Below, one piece after another: positions 42,787 through 53,746 of a stretch of DNA of 64,000 bases. The notes below the pieces were generated by a model. That model ran no database searches. It was given only the letters and a program-made list of their open reading frames with translations, and had not been told where the DNA came from. Within the stretch, counting starts at the first letter, position 1. Each line of letters starts with the position of its first letter. The position numbers and the translations under genes were made by a program. The stretch spans positions 1,426,001 to 1,490,000 of the forward strand of contig JAIUPT010000013.1 in the NCBI GenBank assembly GCA_022315425.1. Reading direction: 5' to 3'. This stretch comes from Pseudevernia furfuracea. Its lineage: Eukaryota > Ascomycota > Lecanoromycetes > Lecanorales > Parmeliaceae.

Positions 42787-44912
42787 ATGGATCCTATCAC
42801 TGGCATCGCGTTCGCTCTTGGCACAGGCTCTTTCCTGTTCGACGTTTTTGATAAATCGGTTCAGGCGTATGGGTTGTACTCGACCGCAAAAAGCCTTGCC
42901 AACGTTTCAGCCCACCTAGTGGCAAAGCTACTCATCGAAGAGCGCAGACTCATACAGTGGGGCGATGGCGTAGGGATCAAGCCTGTCGCAGACCTAATGG
43001 AGAGTAAGGCAAGGGAGCTTGATGACCGTCTCAGAAATAACGATGCGCTGTATCAGACCATACTGCAGGCTCTCGCGGGCGTCGAAGAAACCCTGACAGA
43101 TGTTGATAGCCTCACACTCAAATATGGTCTGCAAGTATTCGAAGAGGGAAGTGTTCCAGATGGAAAATCGTCGAATAGTGAGCCCACGCTGCCGCTACGT
43201 CCACAGCGCTCACCACATGGTTCGGTCCCCTGCGCTGATCGTCCAGGACTGTCGAAAACATTGAAAAAAACACACGATCGAAGCCGCCGAGTGCAGGCCT
43301 CGACCTCAATACGTAAAAAATTTCAATGGGCCATTAAAGATAAAATGGATTTGAAATGCTCTTAGACCGGCTTCGCTATTATAACGACAGCCTCTATTGT
43401 TTGCTGCCAAAGGAGAGCGTTAACACTATTACAAGAGATGTATTGGCCAACTTAATTGACACTGCAACATCCGAGAGGCTCTGGCAATATGCAGCTGTGG
43501 AATCGTCAGCAACAAGGAGTATGGGCCAGGAGAGTTTCGTCGCTTCCCAATACACGATGATAGCCTCAGCGGCCATGACTTCTTTACAAATCGCGGATGT
43601 TGATCATTCGCCACCTGTCAACATTTGGATCAACGAGACGTCCATCAGCTACGATGGTGAAGGCTCCCGTCTCGGTACTCTCTCCAGGCAAGGATATGCG
43701 CCGGCGCGAGTCTTTGTAGAGGAGAAAATGATGATATTATACGCCGATTTCGATACAGATGGTCTTACACGCAAAACGACCCTCGAACAAATCAGCAAAT
43801 TGGCTCTATTGTTGAAAGAGCCACGACAGTTTGGGTTCGCTACCATGCGCTGCTTGGGCGTTATCACTGATCTAAATGACAAGGGTGTTGGTAGAGCTGG
43901 CGAAATGAAGCTGGTCTATGAGCTTCCAGCAGCCGCTGACCCGCTTGCACACCCCGTGAATCTGCACGACCTCCTCTTCTTGGAGAAATACCGCTCCGAT
44001 GAACCGCCAGAAGTCGATGTGAGATTTCAGCTCGTGAGTTCGTTAGCAAACGCTTTACATGAAATGCACTGTACTGGGTGGCTTCACCGGAACATCTCAT
44101 CCAAGCATATATATTTCCTGAAGACGAAACATGGCTCTGGAATCGCGAGTTTTGACCTAGAAAAGCCCTATATGGCAGGCTTCGACGCAGCGCGATCTTT
44201 CACAGCCCATGGATGCCTTTCTTATCGAACATGGGATCATGATGCTCTAGCCTATAAACATCCGGGGTATCTACTCTACCAGAATTGGTCCCAATGCAAC
44301 GCAGACCGTGGTAATACCGGTGATAAACTGTTCTATATGCCCAGGCATGACTACTACTCCCTAGGCCTAGTATTCCTTGAGATAGGAATGTGGCGCAGTC
44401 TCCGCTCGTTTCTGCTTCGTGACGTGCCGCTGTTCGATGATAGCGAAAATTCTTTGGACTCGGGATGTACACTTGGAGACAGGTTACTATCTCTGACAAT
44501 GGACATGCTCTTCGCACGACAGGATATGGTAGTAGATCCTGATCCGGACACTGAAGAGGAACGTAGCAGGCGGCAAAACATTCTGGACACGTACGTTGCA
44601 GATGGTCCAAAATTGGTCAAGGAGGAAGGGCTGATCGATTTCGTATTGGATGAAGCCAATCTTGATGATTGTTCCATGTCAGGCACCTGGGCCGCGTGGG
44701 ACATGGCTTACGGTTCGTACAAGCTGCGCGAAGACGCCATTCGGATCTGCCTGGAGAAGCTCGGCTCCAGGATGGGTCGGCGATATCGAGAAGCTGTGCG
44801 GCGCTGCCTTGCCACTGATTTTGGCGTCAGTCCTGGGTCTTCGAAAAATCTTGATTGGTTGCGCGCCTTCAATTGGGGGGTGGTGCAAGAATTGAATAGA
44901 TGCTCTGCGTGA
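42787..44912 (+). pseudogene. HeLo-domain pseudokinase with one frameshift
   Basis: The N-terminal part (42787-43365) starts MDPITGIAFALGTGSFLFDV and has the HeLo/prion-inhibition domain pattern of HET-s-related proteins: AYGLYSTAKSLA, EERRLIQWGDGVGI, and the helical end. It then reaches WAIKDK and stops at 43365. The remainder continues in another frame at 43356 (MLLDRLRYYNDSLYCLL) for 518 codons: a kinase-like fold with LHRNISSKHIYFL (Asn in place of the catalytic Asp of HRD), SFDLEKPYMAGFDAAR (no DFG) and YYSLGLVFLEIGMWRSL. No intron fits the gap, so a single-base loss in a T run near 43353 is likely. Related proteins act in heterokaryon incompatibility and regulated cell death. If the frameshift is an assembly error, the gene is intact. 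Confidence 0.8.
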
Positions 44913-46124
44913 TGAATGCAAGAGAACCCTTACGATTTAGTGATTCATGATTCGTGGACGCGGGTTCGGCGATACACCAAGTGGTGGAAAAGAATCAATG
45001 GATTTCAGTATTATTCGTAGGGCCCAGAAGTCTAGCACTTGGTGGAGGGAGGACACCAATTAAACCATCCAGATTCCTACTCGCGCAAATGTCAAAATGT
45101 CAACTCGTGTCCTTGATCTAGAGTATCAAATGCCATTCACCTGGACGCAACGAGTAGTATCATACAACAGTATATAAGAAACAGCATCACAGACTTGACG
45201 CCAAACTTTATCTCCGTCTTGGCACAATTCATGGTTGAAGAAGGTGCCATCGGTCTGCCAAGACTGCAGTCGCTCTTGCAAGACTCGCCATTGGTCTGGC
45301 ATATGTTGTACCCGGAGCCTTTCCAGCCTTGCCAACTTTCTCGCCTCGACAGTTCACCGTTTCGACATGCCCCACCAGCGCTGTTGTTAAAATAGCACCC
45401 AGTCGTCCAGATCAACGGTCTCGTGATGTTGCCTAGGAGCAGTATCTACTTCGTCTCACTGCTGGCAGCCTGACACCATATCCTTGATCTTACAAGAAAA
45501 CCTCTTTACTCCCAAATCCGAGCGCAAATACAGCTCTTGTCCGGGCAGTTTCTCGGGCGAGATACTTGACAAGGGTCTTAGCGCTGACCAGGAGGTTTAT
45601 TGTCAACCTCGGTTCGAGGCCAGAAGTGAACGATTGGTTACCACTGGTGTGTACTGGTAGCCTTGTTCGACCGCTGCGCAAAATCGGGCGCAGCTCTAAA
45701 GATAAAGATGCATACTCTATGCTAGAGCAGACTTGTACTAGATCGTCATCATCACCAACGGGTGCGTCCAATGATGAGTGATTGCAGTGCACCAGCGTCA
45801 TGTCAGCCGAGCTCAGGATTCGGGGGCTGGGGGGAGGGCGGTGCAGGCGCCTGCCTTCAATTTCGGCAAAGCTCGGAGTTTCTATTCTCAAATCTCTGCA
45901 GATGATACCTACACTCAACTGCGACGCGTGGCTGCGCAATCGACGACATTTTGGAGGCGAGGACGCCTTCCCAAATCTTCCGCAGAGCTAGTGAAACCCC
46001 TTGAAAGCGTCGGAGTCCTCTTGGGATACCAGCTCATCGTGACCCTAGTCGCTGTTGAACCTTTGCGACCTCTCCGAGTGTAGCGACAGCACCTGCAGTC
46101 CCGTTCTCGTGGCCTGGCTTGCAT
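44913..46124. other. Intergenic between HeLo kinase and PNP relics
   Basis: Minus frames (45137-45415, 45490-45939) show no domain. Some of it could be unrecognisable remains of NLR-type sequence. Nothing is supported. Confidence 0.3.
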
Positions 46125-47108
46125 ATGGCCAAGCTCCTCCGACTCGAATCCTAGGACTATACGATAGCGTGGCTTTGTGCTTTGCCAAAGAGCGAGGTGG
46201 TTGCAGCAACCATGATGCTAGACGAACGACACGAGGAACTCCGGCTCAATCCACAGGACAAAAATCTATACACTCACGGATCAATCAATGGCCATAAAAT
46301 TGTCCTCGCATGCTTGCGCCCTGGCCAGCCGGGCAAGCTCTCCGGACTGAAGCTGGTCAAACCACTGAGTCAAAGCTTTCCAAATCTGAGTATTCACTTA
46401 TTTGTGGGGATTGGAGGAGGTGTACCTCTTTATCCCCCCCCGGAAGATCCTCAATGAGATATCCAATTTGGAGATGTTGCATATCCACCTTGGAGATGTT
46501 GTTGTGGGCTGGCTGAGAAGACCGGAGATCCTAGCATTGTGCAGTGGGACTACGTCAGATACCACGGCCAGGATGAAGTGGTGTCTCTTGGCTCTTTGAA
46601 CAAGCCGGACTAGCAACTGGTGGCAGCTTTGGGTTCCATGCTACGTGATCGTGAAATGGAGGAGGGGCCATTTCATGTCCTTCTCATAGGGTTGGATGAG
46701 AAAACCTCGGACTTTGCCCATCCCGGTCTGGACAGTGACAAGTCATTCCAGTGGACACATGAGCACATTGACAGTGATACAGCTTCTATCCCGTATAATC
46801 AGTGCAACCCTTCTCAGTCGGTGCAACGAAGTCGACGCACGACGCAGGAGCCGGTCTTTCATGATGTAGTCAACCAAAGGTTTCACAACGCAATCTGCTT
46901 CGAGATGGAGGCGGCTGGAGTAACCGACGAGACTCGGTGTCCTGTAATACGAGGCACTTCCGACTATTCCGACTCTCACAAAGATGGCGCTTGGCAAGAT
47001 TATGCTGCCGCGATGGCAGCAGCCTTTGCGAAACAGTTTCTTTTCACCATTCAACCTTCAATTGTGGCGGGAATAGATCCTTTAGCTATCTCAGAAAGTA
47101 TGTCATAG
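46125..47108 (+). pseudogene. PNP_UDP (nucleoside phosphorylase-like) domain relic
   Basis: Matches the nucleoside phosphorylase-like domain found alone or at the N terminus of fungal NACHT/NB-ARC/ankyrin proteins: YTIAWLCALPKSEVVAATMM, NLYTHGSINGHKIVLACL, SIHLFVGIGGGVPLYP, TGDPSIVQWDYVRYHGQDE, NAICFEMEAAGV and CPVIRGTSDYSDSHK...WQDYAAAMAAAFAKQFL. Lesions: a TAG at codon 10 (46152), a TGA at 46455, a 22-bp tandem duplication at about 46459-46503, a frame break just after it, and a TAG near 46612. The last 163 codons (46620-47108) are open. A frame at 47176-47556 may be the following helical region, because a GTATGT donor lies at 47099. It is 1.2 kb from the HeLo pseudokinase. Confidence 0.8.
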
Positions 47109-48059
47109 CGTATTACCGGTGTCGAATGTATTTATATATCATAATGATAATTGAGCTTCCATCTTGCTCTGAGACGTGATTTTGGAGTCTGACTGTTTGT
47201 TTGATGCAACAGCGATCCAGGCGCTCTCTTCTTCTCTGCAAGCCACCAGTCAAGCTTTTCCGCTCATACAACAGCGGACTGAAGATACAGCTATCACTGT
47301 TAGAGCTGCGTATGACGAGGCTCACGACTCACGACAAGATGCTCTGGATTGCCGCGAAAAGGATCTTTATGGATTGACCAACCTAGCCGATCGTGTAGAC
47401 AGCTCTCCAAGCAGCCTCGAGATGATCATAGCCACGACTTCAGACCGTCATAGCGCTAGGATGAATCAGTCGAAGCATGACTTTCAATTTGCTCACCCTC
47501 AACATAATGACGAAGTGGTCGTGAAGTTCCAAGCGTTGATAGGTATCATTGAGTGAAATGACGGCATTGCACTAATCATAGTCAGGACCAACGCACTAAA
47601 AGTCTCCAACTTGGCATTACTCATCGGCAAGCCAAGCCTGATGCAGTCAGTCTGCCAGGCGAACTCCCGCTTAGAGAATCTCTCGAGACTAGACAATGCG
47701 CGTCGAGACGGTGCACACTTCGACTGAGGAACGGCAGGACAAAAAAAACCTTCAAAAAGATGCACCTGCAAGCTAAAGTCCAAAAGTTCTCATTTCGGGC
47801 CGGCAGATGGAAAGTTACATTTGACACCGAGTCTTTTAGCCACCACCATAAATGTCCTTTCTTTTGCGAACTCGGCCAGCACGATGGTGGCGAGGTTGCC
47901 GCATGGGAAGCTGTGGAGCACTTCTGGCCGGAGCTATTGAAGCTTTTCGCTTTGCAACTACCAGAGGTGCAGGGGGGTTTGTGTCTACCAGCCCTGCCTT
48001 TCGATGCGCATATGTTGGTTCCTGATGACAGTCCTGCCTTTCAGCTCGTTTATAATCCA
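47109..48059. other. Uncertain remains after the PNP relic
   Basis: The plus frame 47176-47556 (126 codons, helical, many Ala/Asp/Arg) may be a continuation of the PNP protein. The plus frame 47760-48062 is not recognisable. No intact gene. Confidence 0.3.
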
Positions 48060-48137
48060 TAGAAGAAGAAGGAGAAGAAGGAGAAGGAGAAGGAGAAGAA
48101 GAAGAAGGAGAAGAAGAAGGAGAAGAAGAAGAAAGAA
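48060..48137 (+). repeat. GAA/GGA trinucleotide microsatellite
   Basis: About 26 units of AGA/AGG with few interruptions (GAAGAAGGAGAAG pattern), purine-only on the plus strand. It abuts the 3' end of the SnoaL-like relic and makes long artefactual frames of Ser, Arg or Lys. Confidence 0.9.
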
Positions 48138-48159
48138 AACAAACTGCCCTCACCACCCC

Positions 48160-48465
48160 ATAATACCCCTCCCCCCTCCCCCTTCCCAAAATACGTCGCA
48201 GTGGAATACGACACGCCCCTCGCCTCACACGCGCCCGTCCACTTCAACAATCCGCGTCTCCTGAGCGTGGTGCGTGTCCACATGCGCGACGTATCGCTCC
48301 ATACTCTCTACGACGGCGCTCAGAGGCGTCTGGACCCCGAGCGGGGGTGGAGAAGTTGCAGATGACCGTGTTTTCGGTGAAGACGAGGGAGAGCAAGTCG
48401 AAGTTTTTGCCGTCGTCGGCTAAGGGGGTAGAGGGCGAGGGTGTTGAGGATTTGGGCGATGGGTG
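48160..48465 (-). pseudogene. SnoaL-like (NTF2-fold) domain relic
   Basis: Read on the minus strand in changing frames: PIAQILNTLAL, then DDGKNFDLLSLVFTENTVIC and FSTPARGP, then LSAVVESMERYVAHVDTHHA with QETRIVEVDG, then VSYSTATYFGKGEG. The order and the HVDTHH and TYFGKGE motifs fit SnoaL_4-type proteins of ascomycetes, about 130-150 residues long, related to polyketide cyclases and dehydratases. At least three frame changes separate the pieces and no intron borders explain them. The 3' end runs into the GAA microsatellite. Activity is not expected. Confidence 0.6.
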
Positions 48466-50108
48466 GAGCCGGATTGGGGGGTTGTGGCGCGGGTGACCTT
48501 TTTTTGGGAGGTTGTAGAGAGGGTTGGGGAGATGGTCGAGTTGGGATGGGTAGTGGTGGGTTGTGTGGGATTTGGGATGGGATGACGAAGAGGGATGTTG
48601 CATGCAAGCGTGACGATGGCTGCGGACCACATTTTTAGATGCGGGATGTGAGGTGTGGTATTTGCTTCTGCGGTTTTGTTGTCTGGTCCGGAGATACAAT
48701 GACGAGGGTTGTGAATGCTGCAATTGAGGGAAGATACGGGGACCACAGATGTCAGATGAGCTTTCGGTATCTAGCACCGGGGCGGGGGGGGATAAAGTGA
48801 GGCAGCTAGATAAAAGCCTCCTGCATATGTACAAGTAGTAGATTACCTAGCTCTACCGTACTGACGCGCGCAGGTTGTTGAGAGTACCCCGCAGCTCAAC
48901 GGCCCGCTCTCTTTTCGCTTCCTTCATGTTTCATTCATTATCCGTTGCAAAATGGCCTCGAGAGTAAGCAGATAGCGAGTAGAAGGGTGATTTCAATTTT
49001 CAGACATCTTGATGTGATACAAAAAGGTCAGCGGAACGCTCAGGAGGGCAGAACTCGAAGGTGCCGTTGGCAATGGCTCAGGCATCACGCAGTCTGTTGT
49101 GATAACCTAAACGCTTTATATCGCAAGTGAGGAGATGGCTTAAGGTAACAACGCTGAACTCTGTGCTGATAGGACTCTTGCGTTGGAAAATTCTCCAAAA
49201 AGTCAGAGTTCATGAGATGATTAACAATGAGCGTGATGAAAGTGTAGCGCGCGATCAATTATCAGTGGGATGTGAAGAACGCTTGGTGCGTGACAGACCT
49301 TCCGACTTTGACCTTGGTGAAGATAAAGAGTAGGCACTGAAACAATACAAGGACTCGAATGCATGACTCGGAGCGATCCATCTCGCGGTTTCCAACTTAC
49401 TTGGGGCTGACGAGCTCGGTGCGATGGAAGAAGTCCCTTGACAGGGAAAAAGGCACTCTCTGACAAGCGGGATGTCGCATTACCTAACGTAAAGAAAAGC
49501 GAGAAGTGACCGTATATCCAGGAAATTCTCACGATCAGGCAGACACGTGCAATGGAACATTATATAAGACTAGAATTCAAATATCGACAGATCCGCTTTC
49601 CTATCGACGACCGCCTGCGGTCAGAACAAATCTTTCCGTCACTGAAGATGTCCAATAGTAAATTCGCACGTCACCGGTTCAAAAAGACGCTAATTTGAAG
49701 ATCTGTTCACGGTCTGCATATTCCAATACGGGGTCTGCTGGTGCTTCTGATGGTCCATTCGAGCTAGCTCTACGGACAGGTGAATTGCTCTCGACCGTTA
49801 GAGTCAGGTTATTGGATCCATGAACGACGAGTGTTATGTCGAGTTTAGACAGGCTCATCGCGGTTCAAACCTTCATGGCCAATGCCGTAGATGACAAGGA
49901 AGACTTGGTATCACGCCCGCAGCCAACCTTAATTTAAAAGGTACACTAGGATTCTTCCCAAGCAGTGCGCGGCAGCAGTATCACGCTTGAAACTCACATA
50001 TTCGAAGATAGCTAGTACGATTTCGGTCTCTGCGCGTGTTGCGATTCAGAGTTGGTAAATGTCAAAGAGATCGAGCGCTTGGGAACTTTGCCGCTGTAGT
50101 GCAATTTG
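48466..50108. other. Intergenic, no gene seen
   Basis: Small frames only (up to 103 codons). The region is not obviously repetitive. It includes the 3' flank of the ULD coiled-coil gene. Confidence 0.35.
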
Positions 50109-53100
50109 TCAAGCCTCGGTTATCATTTGTTGGCTTCGGATGGAGCCCTTGGAACGAATACTCCGGGACGGCATCCGACCCAATAGGCGTGCCCGGAAGG
50201 AAGGTTTGGGTTGCGGACTGCTTGCACTCCTACTCAATGAATCGCCAGCGCTAGAGCTTGGCGGAGTCATCAAAAGTGGTGGTAGTCGATCAAGCTCCTC
50301 TTTCTGATCCCTGACCTGCTTCTCCAGCCACGCCAACTTGGCGTCCTGCTCGGCATGTTCTGCAGCATCCTGTCGTGCCTGGATCGCCGCGCCTTGGTCC
50401 ATGAGCTGTTGCTTGAGTTGGAAGAATCGCCTTTTGCGTTCGAGCTTCATCTCCGCTTCGGCTTTGGCTTTCTTCTGCTCCAGAAGAAGATTCTCAATGG
50501 ACAGATAGCGACGGTCTGACCGCTCAACGTAGCTGATCCCATCTGAAACATCGTCTGAGACATCGTCAATGGCAGGTTCATCGTCGCTCCTAGCTCGAAG
50601 GGCCACCGGGCTTCCATGCGTGGGCACCTCCGGCGCATGCGGCGGCGGCGGTGTCAGTGCTTCCTGACTAGCCTCATCTCTCCCACCTCTCATCATCGCT
50701 TTACCACTGGATTCGTTTCGATCTGCATAGACTGTCATGTCAATCTCCAAACCGGGCTGTACAAACAATTCCCAAGTCGAGGGAAGGATGACTTCGCCTG
50801 TCACGTGGGATATGCTGTAGCAGCCCTTCTCGACCATTGGTCTGTATTCACGCACATGCCCAAAAGCTTCCTGTATCAGATTATCGAGCCCCTTTTGAAC
50901 CAAATTAGTGCCTGACGATCGTGTGAGATTTCAGATTGCTCACCTCCCAGTTCTGGCACATGTCGACGGGGAAGATGAATTTCCGGCCGAGCCAATCCCT
51001 CATTATCACCGGCTGCAGTCTCGGAGGCTCTGCCTCCCACAGCGAATTGGGCTCTTGCGGCGTCTGTATCGAGTCTACTGCTTCCATGTATGCATTTTCA
51101 TTCTGCATGGTATCTCCCAGAACATCATCTGTCGCGAAAGACGGGATGGGGGCGGCGGGTGGTGCTGCTGCCGCTGCCCAGGCGTCTTGCTCGGCCTTTT
51201 CATCTAGAATCAGCTTCTTCAAGCGAGCAAGTTCTTCAGTATCCGTTTCTTTTTCGTTGGGGACAGTAGGTAGAGTGAATACTGTCGGCGGGGAAGGAGG
51301 TAGAGCAAATAATGGAGGCGGGTGGGGAGGTGGAGCGATTGGTGGCGGCGGGTACCATTGTTGCGACGCATACGCTGGGTATGACTGAGGCGTGTAGGGC
51401 AATCGATATAGCTGGTTGGGGACTTCTCCATCTCTTGCTTGTCGGTGGGGATGAGAATTGGAGTTTTCGGTAGAGTTCCAACCTCCAGAAGTCTCCTCTC
51501 CAGAGAGCACACCGGGATCGACATTAGTCCAATTGAGTAACAGTGTTTTCACCGTCTCCTCCGCTCGAGCCCTGAGATGGTTTGCCTCTGCGGAGCGTGG
51601 TCTTATAATCAACGCTGAGCTATTTGGCTCGTGAGGTACGACGCTCAGAAACCATTGTGCGGTCGGCGTTACTATCTCCGGTACAGGCCGCGGCCCTTCG
51701 CTCTTGTTAAAATGAGTACGTAGTTCTTGCGCACTTGCTGTAAACTGGCGCATGCTGGGGATGCCCTTCCCAGAGTAATTTGGTTTGATACCATCCGTGA
51801 TTGGGATCTCGGGCGCTATCAAATAGCTCTCGGAAGCAGGAGATTGAGATGGAGAACTAGTCCGGCTCCCTGAACTGCTTGACGGGTCGTCAGCCCCATT
51901 GATGTGACTGGGTTCGGGACGGCCATTGATCGATTTTGGTCTACGACCACTCGAGGCGGCTTCTGAAACCTCGTAGACTTCGACGCCATGTTCGGAATAA
52001 GATGCCGATCTCGCTGGTAAACTTGGGTCAGGTGCCGCGTCACGTAATCTCCGATTTTTATCCTCCATCTTCGTATGGCGTCGCTTCTTTTCCTCTTTCC
52101 TCTCTCTGCCTTTCTTGTCTTTACTAGATGCGGAGTCACCCCATGAGTCAACTGCCGTTGCTTCCGTGTTCTTAAGTCTTGTGTCGATGACAACCGTCTT
52201 TGGAACAAGGTTGGAGTCACCGTCGATCGAATCCTTCCTTTTCTCCTTGTGCTCCATTTTAGTGGTGGTAGTAAAGGACCCCGAATCATCATCACCTCCT
52301 GCGTTGATTTCTTCAGCTTCATCGCCTCGCTTCTCATCAGATTTGCCGGACTTCTCATTATCAAACCCAGTTATGATGACCTTGTCATTTTGCTCTTTCT
52401 TGTTGCCCATGTCTGTTGCCGAGTCCTTCTTAGCCTTAGAAAACAAGCTCGTGTTCGTGCAGGTGTCCGCACTGCTGCCTCCTGCCAACCCACCGAATGA
52501 ACTGAACCCGATTCTTTCTGTCATTTCTCTCGGACCAATTTTACGCTCAATCATCAGTGTGCTGTCATCTAAAGTTACGTCACTATCAGTCCCCTTAATT
52601 TCGCACTTATCCTTGGGAATCTTCCGAAGACTTTGTCCTCTGTCGCGATCCTCTTCAATCTGTTTGAGACTCAAAATACTTCGCCGATTGTCTATCACCA
52701 CTCCCACAAGTACTCGTCTTTCTTTTTGAACGTCTGCTTGTGTGAAGACTCTGCCGGCGTTCGGTCTATGCTATGTCAGATACTATGACTCGCGCATTAC
52801 CGATTTTTAAAGGACTTACATAAAGGATTCTGCTGCTTCAGAAACCCGTGCCAAATGGACAACATGTAACAAAACATTCAAAGTCGATTTCATAGACTCT
52901 AGTCCAGCCTGCAATGGTCGAACGCGATGTCGCTGGAAATACCAGCAGACCTTTCTTCGGAACTGTTCAGAAAATCTCGTATCTTGTGAGTCTACAGAAA
53001 TGTATTTCGAGACGTTCTGAAAGACAACTTCGCAATTGCTCAGGATGTCGTTGACCACTCTCAACATGCGCCGTTGGTAGACCCGTGAGTCTCGTTGGAG

Positions 53101-53274
53101 AATGCCCTCGAGCTCATTGAGGACCATAGTTAAAAGTGAAAGATCGTTTGCGATACTCGACATCTCCTTCTCCGCTTCGTAGAATGTGGAGATAAGATCG
53201 TAGATTGTTTGAGATAATTGGACACCCGTTGCAGCGACACCTGCCACCGAGGCAGCCACTAATAGAGGATCCAT
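50109..53274 (-). CDS. STAND-type N-terminal domain + ULD domain + coiled-coil protein
   Basis: Three exons: 52820-53274, 50944-52765 and 50109-50891 (introns 54 and 52 bp, CTAAT branch in the second); 1019 residues with consistent phases. Residues 1-150 start MDPLLVAASVAGVAATGVQL and match the helical N-terminal domain of fungal STAND/NLR proteins. Residues 160-690 are charged and Ser/Pro-rich, probably disordered. Residues about 733-815 form the fungal ULD domain: LQPVIMRDWLGRKFIFPVDM, then across intron 2 LDNLIQEAFGHVREYRPMVE and ISHVTGEVILPSTWELFVQP. A coiled coil with Lys/Glu/Gln-rich heptads (LLLEQKKAKAEAEMKLERKR) follows and the tail is basic. No NTPase domain is present. It looks intact and is unlike its broken neighbours. 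Confidence 0.8.
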
Positions 53275-53746
53275 ATCTACGCGGTTGACGATGCGTCGGC
53301 AGCCTTCGCAATGGTAGCCGCTCACAATACTGACTCCAAAGTAAGAAGAGTAAAAGGATTGAAAGGTTGGGGTGGCGGGTTTCGTCGCTGAGCTGGTGCA
53401 CGGCCCTCGGTTACGCCTGCAGGGATCGACGGACTTACATGAGGCTGCCCCTCAATCCTCTAAAGGTGAGATCCTCTACCCGGGACCCATAATCAGCGCC
53501 TTGCATGCATGATGCAAGAAAGAGCCTTGGGCCAATGAAATCCAGAGTGCCAGCAAAGTCTCCGGTAAGGGTCAAGCGTCTAGACTTTGGCGGTTATCGA
53601 GGCAGGTTCTGGAACCGAAATCTGCTTAACGCGCCGCTACGACTCCTACTTTGCAGACTGTATCAATAAAGATCACAGGAAGACGTTTCGGCTTCGTAAA
53701 ATCTTTCTTCGTAGAAGGCTTGGATTTTGGTGATCAAACAGCGCGC
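53275..53746. other. Intergenic, no gene seen
   Basis: Upstream region of the STAND-N/ULD gene and 3' flank of the rhodopsin-like gene. A splice-like GTAAG is present but no further exon is convincing. Confidence 0.35.

Noticed and set aside
43290..43370. Short intron to repair the HeLo-kinase frame
   Set aside because: The only GT...AG pair is 27 bp and would remove residues conserved in related proteins.
48004..48264. Arg-rich 86-codon frame
   Set aside because: Produced by the GAA microsatellite.
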